39,924 bases of DNA from contig NZ_QNFZ01001067.1 in the NCBI RefSeq assembly GCF_003313395.1, positions 1-39,924 of the forward strand. The letters run 5' to 3'. The first letter of the stretch is position 1, and each line of letters begins with the position of its first letter. Below the pieces are notes generated by a model that saw only the letters and a list, made by a program, of their open reading frames with translations, did not search any database and was not told the origin of the DNA. Positions 16,752-25,077 of the stretch are shown in pieces. The DNA comes from Nonomuraea lactucae. Lineage in GTDB: Bacteria; Actinomycetota; Actinomycetes; Streptosporangiales; Streptosporangiaceae. A program made the position numbers and the translations under genes.

Positions 16752-17048
16752 ATGAGAGTGCGTGTCGAGGGCGATTCGATGCGCCCCGCGCTGATGCCCG
16801 GCGACTGGCTTCTGGTGCTGCGGGGCGCCCGGATCCACCCCGGCGACCTCGTCGTCGCGAGGCTGCCGGGCGACCCCGGCCGGCTGATCGTGAAGCGCGC
16901 CCAGTGGCACGGCGAGGACGGCTGGTGGCTGGAGAGCGACAACCAGCGGGCCGGGGGCCGCCGGGACAGCTGGGACTTCGGCCCGGTCAGCGACATCGTG
17001 GGCCGCGTGGTGCTGCGCTACTGGCCCCTCTTGAGGCGGGCGCGGTAG
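16752..17048 (+). CDS. sodX: Ni-SOD maturation peptidase (S24/S26 type)
   Basis: 98 residues from ATG 16752 (MRVRVEGDSMRPAL). The Ser-Lys dyad of signal-peptidase-like enzymes is present: Ser in GDSM (residue 9) and Lys in RLIVKRAQW. The size and position, divergent from sodN, fit SodX, which trims the Ni-SOD propeptide so nickel can bind. No membrane helix is seen, in agreement with a cytoplasmic protease. GGAGG lies about 12 nt upstream. Its 3' end overlaps the convergent CGNR gene by 31 bp. Confidence 0.9.
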   Translation: MRVRVEGDSMRPALMPGDWLLVLRGARIHPGDLVVARLPGDPGRLIVKRAQWHGEDGWWLESDNQRAGGRRDSWDFGPVSDIVGRVVLRYWPLLRRAR

Positions 17049-17461
17049 GCGGCGACGTTCGCCCGGCTGGCGCAGCGCGCTGAGCAGTAGCGGCGCGAGC
17101 GGTTCGAGGAGGTGTCGAGGAAGGCCCGCGAGCACCGCGGCTCCTGGCACCGGCCGAGCCGTTCGGTGCCCACTTCGGCGACGACCGCGGCCAGGCCCAT
17201 CACGGCGCCGGCGGCGGAGTCGGCGGCGGAGTCGGCGGCCAGGTGCAGGTGCCAGCGCCGGCCGTCGTGCGCGGAGAGCTGGGGGTGCACCGGATAGGTG
17301 GCGAGCAGCGCGTTGAGCAGGGCCGCCACGGCGTCCTCGTCGCCGGAGGCCGCGGCTGCGAAGACCGCCTCCAGCTCGTCGCGCAGCCCCCTCAGCTCGG
17401 ACGGCGGGCCGGGGTCGTTGACGAGCCGGACCGCCCACTCGGCGTAAGAGGTCAAGTCCAT
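17018..17461 (-). CDS. CGNR zinc-finger protein (ABATE type)
   Basis: 147 residues. The C-terminal zinc-binding CGNR domain is clear: RCQEPRCSRAFLDTSSNRSRR followed by YCSARCASRANVAAYRAR. Four Cys are placed for one Zn, with CASR in the CxNR position. The N-terminal part is a short version of the stress-related ABATE domain (RRWHLHLAADSAADSAAGAVMGL). These proteins are thought to be transcription regulators, but few have been tested. Its gene stands alone, and its stop lies inside the convergent sodX reading frame. The family usually has about 180-200 residues, so the N-terminus is on the short side. Confidence 0.8.
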   Translation of the reverse strand: MDLTSYAEWAVRLVNDPGPPSELRGLRDELEAVFAAAASGDEDAVAALLNALLATYPVHPQLSAHDGRRWHLHLAADSAADSAAGAVMGLAAVVAEVGTERLGRCQEPRCSRAFLDTSSNRSRRYCSARCASRANVAAYRARLKRGQ

Positions 17462-17505
17462 GCCGGAGTATTACATGCCGCCGGGAGGAGGCAGAGCGGA
17501 GACCA

Positions 17506-17539
17506 TGACGGCGGGGCCCGGGTAGGGGCCCCGCCGTCA
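17506..17539 (-). terminator. Terminator of the amino-acid ABC operon
   Basis: TGACGGCGGGGCC (17506-17518) and its complement (17527-17539) make a perfect 13-bp stem with an 8-nt loop, 17 nt past the ATPase stop. Confidence 0.75.
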
Positions 17540-17556
17540 CGGGCGGTCCGGCGCGG

Positions 17557-18300
17557 TCAGTCCTCGGGGTGCAGGACGCGGCGGAGGAAGGTACGGGTCC
17601 GCTCATGCTGGGGGGCGCCGATCACCTGGGCGGGAGGCCCGTCCTCGACGATGACACCGCCGTCCATGAACACGACCCGGTCGGCGACCTCACGGGCGAA
17701 GCCCATCTCGTGGGTCACCACGAGCATGGTCATGCCCTCCTCGGCCAGCTTGCGCATGACCGCCAGCACGTCGCCGACCAGCTCCGGGTCGAGCGCCGAG
17801 GTGGGCTCGTCGAACAGCATCAGGTCGGGGCTCATGGCCAGCGCCCTGGCGATGGCCACCCGCTGCTGCTGCCCGCCCGAGAGCTGGGCGGGGTAGGAGG
17901 CGGCCTTCTCGCCGACGCCCACCCGGTCGAGGTTGGTCCTGGCGACGTCCTCGGCCTCCTTCCTGCCCCGCTTGAGCACGCGCTGCTGGGCGATCATCAC
18001 GTTCTGCAGCGCGGTCATGTGTGGAAAGAGGTTGAACTGCTGGAACACCATGCCGATGCGGCGCCTGACGGCGTCGATGTCCGCGTCGGGGTCGGTGATC
18101 TCGACCCCCTCGACCAGGACCTTGCCCCTGGTCGGCTGTTCCAGCAGGTTCACGCAGCGCAGCAGCGTCGACTTGCCCGAGCCGGAGGGGCCGATCACGC
18201 AGACCACCTGGCCTGGCTCGACCGTGACGTCGATGCCCCTGAGCACCTCGTTCATGCCGAAGTGCTTGTGCAGGTCCTTGATCTCGATGGCGTGCGTCAT
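17557..18300 (-). CDS. Polar amino-acid ABC transporter, ATPase
   Basis: 247 residues, GlnQ/ArtP type. Walker A is GPSGSGKST (about residues 33-41), the Q loop lies in [11 protein letters not shown], the signature is LSGGQQQRV, Walker B is [14 protein letters not shown], and the switch His is in VVTHEMGFA. It couples ATP hydrolysis to uptake by the permease encoded just upstream (ATGA overlap). Gene order binding protein, permease, ATPase in one minus-strand operon is the standard polar amino-acid importer. Substrate, likely glutamine/glutamate or a similar residue, is not fixed by sequence alone. Confidence 0.93.
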   Translation of the reverse strand: MTHAIEIKDLHKHFGMNEVLRGIDVTVEPGQVVCVIGPSGSGKSTLLRCVNLLEQPTRGKVLVEGVEITDPDADIDAVRRRIGMVFQQFNLFPHMTALQNVMIAQQRVLKRGRKEAEDVARTNLDRVGVGEKAASYPAQLSGGQQQRVAIARALAMSPDLMLFDEPTSALDPELVGDVLAVMRKLAEEGMTMLVVTHEMGFAREVADRVVFMDGGVIVEDGPPAQVIGAPQHERTRTFLRRVLHPED

Positions 18301-19124
18301 CGGGCCCTCACCTTGCGCTTCTCCAGCCGGTTCGCGAGGTGGCCCAGCGGGATCGTGACGAGCAGGTACGTCACGCCGGAGACCATGATCGGCGTGGCGT
18401 TGGCGTACTGCGAGGCCAGGTCGTTGCCGAACTTGGCCAGCTCCACGTACTCCCCTGAGACACCGAGGAACAGCACCAGCGAGGAGTCCTTGAGCAACGA
18501 CACGAACTGGTTGGTGGTCGGCGGGATCACGATCCTGATGGCCTGCGGGATCACCACGGTGGCCTGCGCCCTGCCCGCCGACATGCCCAGCGACCTGGCC
18601 GCCTCGGTCTGGCCCTTGGGCACGGCCTGCAGGCCCGCCCTGAAGACCTCCGCCTGGTAGGCCGCGCCCACCAGGCCGAGCCCCAGGATGGCCTGCCCGT
18701 AGGTGCCGCCGGGCACCGTGAAGCCGGGCAGCGCCAGGGGCAGGAAGGTGATCATCAGGAAGATGAGCAGGGCGGGCAGGCCACGGAAGATCTCGATGTA
18801 CAGCGTCGAGATCCAGCGGTAGGGCCGGACCGTGGACAGCCGCATGAGCGCGAGCACGAGCCCCAGCAGGAAGGCGAAGACGAACCCGCCGACGGTGTAG
18901 ATGATGGTGTTCTTGAGCGCGATCGTGAACAGCTCGGGCAGCGTCTTCTCGGCCACGTCGGGCTTGGCGAAGTTCTGCGCCAGGCTCGTCCAGTCGGCGT
19001 ACAGGACGACGCCCACGACCACGGCGACCAGCACCACGTACTGGACGGCGCGGCTGATCTGCTGCTTCTTGCGGGGGCTGAGCCGGGGCTTGCCCGGCTC
19101 AGCCGCCACTGACTGGTCCGTCAT
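18297..19124 (-). CDS. Polar amino-acid ABC transporter, permease
   Basis: 275 residues. A cytoplasmic tail (about 30 residues) precedes the membrane part of about five to six helices, among them [21 protein letters not shown] and [15 protein letters not shown]. The EAA loop that docks the ATPase is seen in [32 protein letters not shown]. It belongs to the HisM/GlnP family, in which the usual form is a single permease working as a homodimer. Only one permease gene is present, so a homodimer is expected. The ATG starts 3 nt past the binding-protein stop. Confidence 0.92.
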   Translation of the reverse strand: MTDQSVAAEPGKPRLSPRKKQQISRAVQYVVLVAVVVGVVLYADWTSLAQNFAKPDVAEKTLPELFTIALKNTIIYTVGGFVFAFLLGLVLALMRLSTVRPYRWISTLYIEIFRGLPALLIFLMITFLPLALPGFTVPGGTYGQAILGLGLVGAAYQAEVFRAGLQAVPKGQTEAARSLGMSAGRAQATVVIPQAIRIVIPPTTNQFVSLLKDSSLVLFLGVSGEYVELAKFGNDLASQYANATPIMVSGVTYLLVTIPLGHLANRLEKRKVRAR

Positions 19125-19127
19125 GGA

Positions 19128-19988
19128 TCAGCCCAGCTCACCAGGCTTCTTGCCGAACCACTTCACGTAGATCTTCTCGTACGTGCCATCGGCCTTGGCG
19201 GCGGTGATCGTGTCGTTCACGGTCTTGAGCAGGACCGGGTCGGCCCCCTTCTTCAGGCCGATGCCGTACTGCTCGCCGGTGTTGAGGCTGGCGATCAGCT
19301 CGAACTTGTCAGCGATCTCCGGCTTCTTCAACCAGGTCAGCACCACGGGCAGGTCCTGGACGATCACGTCGGCCTGGCCGGACTGCAGAGCCAGCAGCTC
19401 CTTGGCCGAGTCGGCGTACTCCGTCGGGTTGAATCCCTGCTTCTTGACGTAGTCGAGGCCGGTCGTGGACGCCTGCGCGCCCAGCTTGAGGTTCTTGGCC
19501 TTGACGTCCTCCAGCGACGTGGCGCCGGTGCCCTTCTTGGCCAGCAGCGCCTGCGTGGCGTCGAAGTACGGGACGGAGAAGTCGATGTTCTGCTGCCGCT
19601 CGGGCGTGATGGTCATGCCCGCCGCGGCGACGTCACACTTGCCCGAGGCCATGGCAGCGCCGCTCTTGATCACGGCGAAGTCGATGTCCACGATCTGCTG
19701 TGTCACACCGAGCTTCTTGGCTGCCAGGTCCACGATGTCGACGTCGAACCCGACGATCTTGCCGCTCGCGTCCTTGAACTGGAACGGTTCATACGGGATG
19801 TTGGTGCAGGTGGTTAGCTTGCCCGGATTCACGAGCTTCGCACCGGCCGCCGCACCCGTGCCGCCAGGGCTGGCGGTCGCGGTCGTGCCGCCTCCCGAGC
19901 CGCCGCCACATGCGGACAGCGCCAAGGTGGCGGCAACGGCGAGCGCGCTGAAGGTGTACCCGCGGCGGCTCTTGGACCAGAGGGCCAT
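19128..19988 (-). CDS. Amino-acid ABC transporter, substrate-binding lipoprotein
   Basis: 286 residues from ATG 19988, with GAGGAGG seven bases upstream. A lipoprotein signal ends in the lipobox LALSAC, followed by a Gly/Ser/Thr-rich spacer to a periplasmic-binding-protein fold of cluster F (PBP2). Family blocks are YEPFQFKDASGKIVGFDVDIVD, GKCDVAAAGMTITPERQQNIDFS and GTGATSLEDVKAKNLKLGAQ. It captures a polar amino acid outside the membrane and hands it to the permease. First gene of the operon; its promoter lies in 19989-20079, which is AT-richer than its surroundings. Confidence 0.92.
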   Translation of the reverse strand: MALWSKSRRGYTFSALAVAATLALSACGGGSGGGTTATASPGGTGAAAGAKLVNPGKLTTCTNIPYEPFQFKDASGKIVGFDVDIVDLAAKKLGVTQQIVDIDFAVIKSGAAMASGKCDVAAAGMTITPERQQNIDFSVPYFDATQALLAKKGTGATSLEDVKAKNLKLGAQASTTGLDYVKKQGFNPTEYADSAKELLALQSGQADVIVQDLPVVLTWLKKPEIADKFELIASLNTGEQYGIGLKKGADPVLLKTVNDTITAAKADGTYEKIYVKWFGKKPGELG

Positions 19989-20079
19989 GTCAGGCCTCCT
20001 CAAAGGTATATGTCATGAATGTTGCGTTTTGCGAAGCCTAAATCGCCTATTGCGACGATCTGTCATCGGAGATTTAACG

Positions 20080-20274
20080 ATGCGTCAACAGAACAGCGTC
20101 GGCCTCGGTACCGATGGCCGTCTCACCATGTGGCACTATGGAGCGACGGGTGACCCCCGTAACCCCTCACGAGACGATCGGGAGGGGACCCTGGCGGCTA
20201 CCGAAGCCAGGCCTCTCGCGCCGTCTGCCGAAGGTCTCTCGTCCGTCCCGATGACTACTGGGGTCTCTCTGTGA
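20080..20274 (+). CDS. Possible 64-residue leader ORF coupled to malic enzyme
   Basis: ATG 20080 has GGAG eight bases upstream (CGGAGATTTAACG) and the frame ends with TGA 20272-20274, which overlaps the GTG of the malic-enzyme gene as GTGA. The peptide (MRQQNSVGLGTDGRLTMWHY at its start) is Arg/Asp/Pro-rich and has no family I recognise. Malic enzyme itself lacks a good ribosome site, so coupling from this frame is plausible. It could also be a chance open frame in GC-rich DNA, although the region is less GC-rich than its neighbours. Confidence 0.4.
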   Translation: MRQQNSVGLGTDGRLTMWHYGATGDPRNPSRDDREGTLAATEARPLAPSAEGLSSVPMTTGVSL

Positions 20275-21467
20275 CTGCCACGCCTGCTTCTCCCTCCCTC
20301 GAATCACTCGACCTGGACCCGGCTTTCGCCCTGCACCGCGGTGGCAAGCTGGAGGTCCGCTCCACCATCCCCGTCCGCGACGCCGACGACCTGTCTCTGG
20401 CCTACACCCCGGGCGTCGCCAGGGTGTGCACCGCCATCGCCGACACGCCGTCACTGGTCAACGACTACACCTGGGTCTCCAACGTGGTCGCCGTCGTCTC
20501 CGACGGCACCGCGGTGCTCGGCCTCGGCGACATCGGCCCCGCCGCGGCCATGCCCGTGATGGAGGGCAAGGCGCTGCTGTTCAAGGAGTTCGGCGGCGTC
20601 GACGCGGTCCCCCTCTGCCTGGCCTGCACCGACGTCGACGCGCTGGTCGAGACCGTGGTCCGGCTCGCGCCCTCGTTCGGCGGCATCAACCTTGAGGACA
20701 TCAGCGCCCCGCGCTGCTTCGAGGTCGAGGCCCGGCTGCGCGACCTGCTGGACATCCCGGTCTTCCACGACGACCAGCACGGCACCGCCATCGTCGCCCT
20801 GGCCGCCCTGACCAACGCCGCCCGTCTGACCGGCCGGTCCCTGGGCGACCTGCGCGCCGTCGTGGCCGGCGCGGGCGCCTCCGGCGTCGCGGTCACCCGC
20901 ATCCTGCTGGAGGCCGGCATCGGCGACATCGCGGTGGCCGACTCCAAGGGCATGATCTACCCCGGCAGGGAGGGCCTCAACTCCGTCAAGGAGGCCCTGG
21001 CACGCGACACCAACAAGGCCGGCCACCTGGGCTCCACCGAGGAGGCCCTGGCGGGCGCCGACGTGTTCCTCGGCCTGTCGGGCTCGACCGTCTCCGAGGC
21101 CGCCATCGCCTCCATGGCACCAGACTCGATCGTGTTCGCGCTGTCCAACCCGACGCCCGAGGTGGCGCCGGAGGTGGCCGCCAGGCACGCCAGGGTGGTG
21201 GCGACCGGCCGGTCCGACTTCCCCAACCAGATCAACAACGTGCTGGCCTTCCCCGGCGTCTTCCGCGGCGCGCTCGACGTCCGAGCCACCACCATCACCG
21301 AGAACATGAAGGTCGCCGCGGCCACCGCCCTCGCCGCCGTGGTGGGCGACGACCTCGCCGCCGACTACGTCATCCCCAGCCCGTTCGACGCGCGGGTCGC
21401 CCCCGCGGTCACCGCCGCCGTGGCCGCCCAGGCCAGGCAGGACGGGGTCGCCCGGATCCAGGGCTGA
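20271..21467 (+). CDS. Malic enzyme
   Basis: 398 residues from GTG 20271. It decarboxylates malate to pyruvate with NAD or NADP. Family blocks in order: [11 protein letters not shown] (catalytic Tyr), [20 protein letters not shown] (catalytic Lys), [15 protein letters not shown] (metal Glu/Asp), [12 protein letters not shown] (metal Asp), [13 protein letters not shown] (dinucleotide fold), and [10 protein letters not shown]. It is of the short bacterial type without the C-terminal phosphotransacetylase-like domain of longer enzymes. Cofactor preference is not decidable from the motifs alone. It is divergent from the amino-acid ABC operon, as also recalled for the Streptomyces coelicolor malate oxidoreductase region. 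Confidence 0.93.
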   Translation: MTATPASPSLESLDLDPAFALHRGGKLEVRSTIPVRDADDLSLAYTPGVARVCTAIADTPSLVNDYTWVSNVVAVVSDGTAVLGLGDIGPAAAMPVMEGKALLFKEFGGVDAVPLCLACTDVDALVETVVRLAPSFGGINLEDISAPRCFEVEARLRDLLDIPVFHDDQHGTAIVALAALTNAARLTGRSLGDLRAVVAGAGASGVAVTRILLEAGIGDIAVADSKGMIYPGREGLNSVKEALARDTNKAGHLGSTEEALAGADVFLGLSGSTVSEAAIASMAPDSIVFALSNPTPEVAPEVAARHARVVATGRSDFPNQINNVLAFPGVFRGALDVRATTITENMKVAAATALAAVVGDDLAADYVIPSPFDARVAPAVTAAVAAQARQDGVARIQG

Positions 21468-21474
21468 ACCACCA

Positions 21475-21496
21475 CGCCTCCCCCCGGGAGGAGGCG
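21475..21496 (+). terminator. Hairpin after malic enzyme
   Basis: CGCCTCC (21475-21481) pairs with GGAGGCG (21490-21496), with further CCC/GGG pairing inside. It follows the malic-enzyme stop by 7 nt and has no T-run. Confidence 0.5.
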
Positions 21497-21540
21497 GGCC
21501 GGCATCCAGGCATCCGAGTTCGCGTGAGCATCGGGAAGTT

Positions 21541-21571
21541 TTGAACGTCCCTTTACTCAGCGTGCTATAAC
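21541..21571 (+). promoter_or_regulatory. Possible promoter of the TPR regulator
   Basis: TTGAAC (21541-21546) and TATAAC (21566-21571) are separated by 19 nt and lie about 50 nt before ATG 21619. The hexamers are good, the spacing is slightly long. Confidence 0.4.
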
Positions 21572-21618
21572 AGGAGCCCTCTGTAAGGATGCCGGCTCCC
21601 TCCGGGGCGAGGAGAACG

Positions 21619-22977
21619 ATGCGACGCGAGCCCAACCGACTGCTGCAGCAGCTCATCGCGGAGGCGGGCTTCTCCCACAAGGGGCTGGCCAGGCGTCTCA
21701 ACGATCTGGGTGCCGCACGTGGCACGCCCGGGCTGAAGTACGACCACAGTTCGGTCCTGCGATGGCTCGCCGGCCAGCGCCCGCGAGACCCGGTGCCGTC
21801 GCTCCTTACCGAGATCTTCGCATTACGGCTCGGCAGGCCCGTCACGGCCGAAGACCTGGGAATGCCGGCCATCATCTCACCCCCCGATCTCGGGCAGGAG
21901 TTCACGCACACGTGGCAGGAGGGGGTCGCGACCGTGACGTCGCTGTGGCGGGCCGACGTGGAGAGACGAAGGTTCCTGATCGACTCCACGTTCGCGATAG
22001 GAGCGGGCTCCGTCGGAGCCGTGCGCTGGCTGACATCCCCACCCGAGAGCCGCCTCGAAGGCGGCGGCTCGCGGCGGGTGGGCAGGGCCGACATCGCGGC
22101 CATCCACGAGGTCACCCGCTCGTTCGGTGAGCTCGACAACCGCTTCGGCAGCGGGCGCGTGCGCGCGTCCGTGGTCAAATACCTCGACACCGCCGTCGCG
22201 CCGCTCCTCAAGGAAGGCTCGTACGGCGAGGCCACCGGCAGGGAGCTCGCGGCGGCCGCGGCCGAGCTGACCAGGTTGGCCGGCTGGATGGCCTACGACA
22301 TGGAGCAGCACGGCCTGGCCCAGCGCTACCTCATCCAGGCGCTGCGTCTGGCCAGGGGAGCGGGCGACGACGCGCTGGGCGGCGAGATCCTGGCGGGCAT
22401 GGCCCACCAGGCCGTCTACATGAACCGCCCGGCCCACGCCCTCGACCTGGCCAGGGCCGCGCAGCTCTCGGCCCGGCGCTCGGGCGTCCAGACCCTGGTG
22501 GCGTCCTGCCACGTGCTGGAGGCGCACGCCCACGCCGGTCTCGGCGACTCCCGCGCCTGTGCCGCCGGCCTGCACGAGGCCGAGCTGGCCTTCGACCGCC
22601 GCTCCCCGGGACGGGAGCCCGCCTGGCTGGGCTACTTCGACGAGGCCTACCTGTCGGCCAAGTTCGCCCACTGCTTCCGCGACCTCGGCGACGGGGTCCA
22701 GGCGGTGCGGCAGGCGCGCCGCTCGCTCGACATGGACGGCCGCTACGTGCGCGGCCGGATGTTCAACCTGTCGCTCCTGGCGGCCGGGCTGATGCAGTGC
22801 GGCGAGCTGGAGGAGGCCTGCCGGGTCGCCGGCGGGGCGTTCGACCTCGCGGGCGAGCTCCAGTCGGTCAGGTCGCGCTCCTACGCCACCGACTTACGCA
22901 GGCGGCTGGAGCCCTACAAGCGCGAGCCCGCGGTGACGGCGCTGCGCGAGCGCACCAGAGAGCTGGCCGCCGTATGA
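21619..22977 (+). CDS. NsdA-like regulator with HTH-like N-terminus and TPR repeats
   Basis: 452 residues from ATG 21619, preceded by GAGGAG at about 5 nt. The N-terminal 70 residues (LLQQLIAEAGFSHKGLARRL, SSVLRWLAGQRPRD) resemble a helix-turn-helix in which a cognate tail follows. A twin-Arg hydrophobic stretch (RRRFLIDSTFAIGAGSVGAV, about residues 113-132) follows, then a series of helix pairs of tetratricopeptide type (AQRYLIQALRLARGAGDD, HALDLARAAQLSARRSG). This matches the NsdA type of Streptomyces, reported as a negative regulator of antibiotic production and sporulation. The resemblance is general, not residue by residue, so function is inferred. Confidence 0.7.
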   Translation: MRREPNRLLQQLIAEAGFSHKGLARRLNDLGAARGTPGLKYDHSSVLRWLAGQRPRDPVPSLLTEIFALRLGRPVTAEDLGMPAIISPPDLGQEFTHTWQEGVATVTSLWRADVERRRFLIDSTFAIGAGSVGAVRWLTSPPESRLEGGGSRRVGRADIAAIHEVTRSFGELDNRFGSGRVRASVVKYLDTAVAPLLKEGSYGEATGRELAAAAAELTRLAGWMAYDMEQHGLAQRYLIQALRLARGAGDDALGGEILAGMAHQAVYMNRPAHALDLARAAQLSARRSGVQTLVASCHVLEAHAHAGLGDSRACAAGLHEAELAFDRRSPGREPAWLGYFDEAYLSAKFAHCFRDLGDGVQAVRQARRSLDMDGRYVRGRMFNLSLLAAGLMQCGELEEACRVAGGAFDLAGELQSVRSRSYATDLRRRLEPYKREPAVTALRERTRELAAV

Positions 22978-23044
22978 GACGCGGCCTGTCCTGGGGATGA
23001 CTTCGTGAGGCGTGTAAGGCGTGTAAGGCGGGGAAAAGGCCGAA

Positions 23045-23067
23045 GGGCCCGGCTGGCAGCCGAGCCC
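23045..23067 (-). terminator. Terminator of P1
   Basis: GGGCCCGGCT and AGCCGAGCCC pair with one mismatch (23045-23054 with 23058-23067, loop GGC), beginning about 55 nt past the P1 stop. On the minus strand it is followed by a TTTT tract. Similar GAAGGGCC-type hairpins follow P2 and P3. Confidence 0.6.
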
Positions 23068-23121
23068 TACGGGTAAAGCTGGTGAACGCTGACCCAGGGT
23101 CCTCGTTCGATCCGCAGCGAA

Positions 23122-24630
23122 CTACGGGATGAGCTTGCCGGACCACGAGGCAGCAGCGGCCTTGTAGATCGCGGCGGTCTCACCGTCGAAGATCGGCGAG
23201 GTGATGTGGTCGTAACGGTTGTTGCCGTCCGTGTCCACGATCAGGCTGGTGACACCCTGGACGTAGCCAAGACGCTTGGCGTTGCTGTACTTGGCCAGCC
23301 ACGGGCCACCGTCGTAACCAGCGGTCACCGCGCAGCGGAACGACTGGTGCTCCTCGACCTTGCGGGCCGGGACCTTGAGGACGTGCTTCTCGGTCTTGCC
23401 GTAGCACCACTTCGGCGTGACACCCGTGTAGGGCTTGTTGCCGTCGGGGTGCGGGCCGAACGGGTACCCGAAGGTACGCACGTAGGTGCCGGTGGGCTGG
23501 TTCCACGCCACACCCTGGCCACCAACGTTGTCGCCGAGGCGACCGTTGCTCTTGACCGCGTGCACGACGGTGTAGAACTCAGTCCGGAAGTACTCGACCT
23601 TGACGGACTTCTTCACCCAGTACTTCAGGAAGTAGTGGGTGATGGTGAAGTTGCCCTTGGAGTCGATCTTCCGGTAGCCCGGGCCGGTGTACGCCTTGTA
23701 CTCGGACTCCGTGACGTACTCGGTGTAGGTCGCCCGGTAGGCCTTGGCGCCGTTCACCTGACCGCTGGGAGCGGCGTTGTACGCCTCGACCGGCACTTCC
23801 TTGAGAACCTTCACCGAGTCCGGGTGGTCCGGGCCAGCCAGGTCCTCGATCTTGGTGGCCTTCGCCCAGCAGTCGGGCGTCTCGCCGCCGTTGAGGTCCT
23901 TGCACTTCTTGTACTCGGCCTCAGTGATCGCGAAGTCCTTGGTGAACTTCTCGCCCTGGTAGGCGTCGTACTCAGCCTTGGTGACCTTCTTCGGCTGGTT
24001 GAGCACGCCGCCGATGCCGTCGTACACGGTGACGAACGCGTAGTCGCGGTCGAAGTCCTCGTACACGTCGAAGTCGTAGTGGGTGAAGGCCTGCTTACCC
24101 ACGTAGACGCCCCAAGGAGCCTTGCCCTGGTAGTAGCCGGGGACGAAGACCCACTTCGACACGACCTCACCGTTGGCGGCGATGTCGTAGACGCAGTGGC
24201 CGGCGGTGGCGACCAGGTTGCGGTACTGCGACTGCACCGAGGTGCCGGAGCACCAGTACAGCTTGCCGTCACGCGTCTCGAAGAACACCTTGCCGATGGT
24301 CTTCGGCAGGTTCACGTTCTGCGTCTTGACGGTCTTCTTCTTCTCCTCGCCGATCGGAACGGCGGAGCCCGGCTTCGTGTCCGCGCTATAGCCGCCGCCG
24401 CGCTTGATCTTCTCAACCTCGAGGGAGTCGGGGTTGAAAGCCACAGCCTGCTTCAGGGCAGCGTTGTCGGACTTGGTCCAGAAGTTCAGGACCTCGGCAG
24501 CCTGCGCAGCCGTCTTGGCGAGGGGGTCGGTGGCGATGTCGCCCTGGGCCTGAGCCGAACCGGCGAGGCCGGCGGCCAGGAGACCAGTGGCGAGAACCGC
24601 GCCACCGGCGGGGAGGAGGATGCGCTTCAA
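23122..24630 (-). CDS. P1: secreted trypsin-like protein with Asp in place of the catalytic Ser
   Basis: 502 residues from TTG 24630, which has AAGGAG five bases upstream and a Sec signal directly after (MKRILLPAGGAVLATGLLAA, cleavage near Ala28). An in-frame ATG at 24672 would add 14 basic residues. The chymotrypsin-fold protein has His145 (LVATAGHCVYD) and Asp196 (DFDRDYAFVTV), but the serine position of GxSGGP reads GYDGGPW, so Asp440 replaces Ser. The oxyanion Gly-Gly-Pro is kept. Residues about 215-365 hold an insertion with repeated (V/I)T(K/E)xEY units and two Cys. The protein is rich in Lys and acidic residues. It is therefore probably a non-hydrolytic pseudoprotease that may still bind substrates. 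Single gene with its own promoter and terminator. Confidence 0.85.
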   Translation of the reverse strand: MKRILLPAGGAVLATGLLAAGLAGSAQAQGDIATDPLAKTAAQAAEVLNFWTKSDNAALKQAVAFNPDSLEVEKIKRGGGYSADTKPGSAVPIGEEKKKTVKTQNVNLPKTIGKVFFETRDGKLYWCSGTSVQSQYRNLVATAGHCVYDIAANGEVVSKWVFVPGYYQGKAPWGVYVGKQAFTHYDFDVYEDFDRDYAFVTVYDGIGGVLNQPKKVTKAEYDAYQGEKFTKDFAITEAEYKKCKDLNGGETPDCWAKATKIEDLAGPDHPDSVKVLKEVPVEAYNAAPSGQVNGAKAYRATYTEYVTESEYKAYTGPGYRKIDSKGNFTITHYFLKYWVKKSVKVEYFRTEFYTVVHAVKSNGRLGDNVGGQGVAWNQPTGTYVRTFGYPFGPHPDGNKPYTGVTPKWCYGKTEKHVLKVPARKVEEHQSFRCAVTAGYDGGPWLAKYSNAKRLGYVQGVTSLIVDTDGNNRYDHITSPIFDGETAAIYKAAAASWSGKLIP

Positions 24631-24660
24631 GGTGACTCCTTGCGCTGTCGTGGAACGCCT

Positions 24661-24701
24661 CTTGCGTCCCATGCGTCAGTAAAGGGATAGCCAGGAACAT
24701 A
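24661..24701 (-). promoter_or_regulatory. Conserved promoter/leader of P1
   Basis: Of the 41 nt, 39 match the stretch upstream of P2. TATGTT (complement of 24696-24701) is a plausible -10 box of the TAnnnT type. The remainder is then the start of a leader of about 58 nt ending at the TTG codon. Confidence 0.65.
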
Positions 24702-24759
24702 CAGTGTGGATCTTGAGGACTGGTAGCCGCTTTGAGAAGAAATGATCGGCCCTGCCGCC

Positions 24760-24776
24760 CGTGATCGTTCTGTGAT
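24760..24776 (-). promoter_or_regulatory. 17-nt element upstream of P1 promoter
   Basis: CGTGATCGTTCTGTGAT, 58 nt upstream of the conserved promoter. The P3 copy has 16 of 17 identical bases at nearly the same distance, and the P2 copy 12 of 17. Likely a shared operator. Confidence 0.55.
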
Positions 24777-24905
24777 GTTTAAGCGGCCTATGTGGGTGAC
24801 TCGCCGGAAGTGTCAGACCCGCCCGTTTCCGCAGATCAACATAAGGAAGTTGTCAGTGTGACTCAGGGGGCGGGCGGTCAGTCATCCGAGTGTCATCCGT
24901 GAAGG

Positions 24906-24921
24906 TGTGATGCAGATCACA
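24906..24921. promoter_or_regulatory. Perfect CRP-type palindrome upstream of P1
   Basis: TGTGATGCAGATCACA matches TGTGA-N6-TCACA in all ten positions and extends to 6-bp arms (TGTGAT/ATCACA). It lies 204 nt upstream of the P1 promoter box and 65 nt past the P2 terminator. The rest of the 447-bp gap (24631-25077) holds the P1 promoter elements, the P2 terminator, and no gene I can support. Confidence 0.6.
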
Positions 24922-24986
24922 TCGACTTGGTGGCACCGTCCGGGCGTGGCGTGCGTCCAAACGCCCCACAGATTCCTCGGAAACGC

Positions 24987-25015
24987 CGAAGGGCCCGGCG
25001 ATGCCAGGCCCTTCG
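24987..25015 (-). terminator. Terminator of P2
   Basis: CGAAGGGCC (24987-24995) pairs perfectly with GGCCCTTCG (25007-25015), 11-nt loop, about 60 nt past the P2 stop; a short TTT follows on the minus strand. Confidence 0.75.
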
Positions 25016-25077
25016 CGAGTGAACGCCTTGAGCGATCGGCCTCAGGCCAGTCGCGCTGCGTTACTTAGGTGCGTTGC

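Noticed and set aside
19465-20079. Long frame on the plus strand antisense to the ABC binding protein
   Set aside because: It mirrors a well-supported gene. Only its last 195 nt have a separate start with a ribosome site.
23020-23035. AGGCGTGTA repeated twice
   Set aside because: Two copies of 9 nt in a GC-rich gap are expected by chance and no function is suggested.
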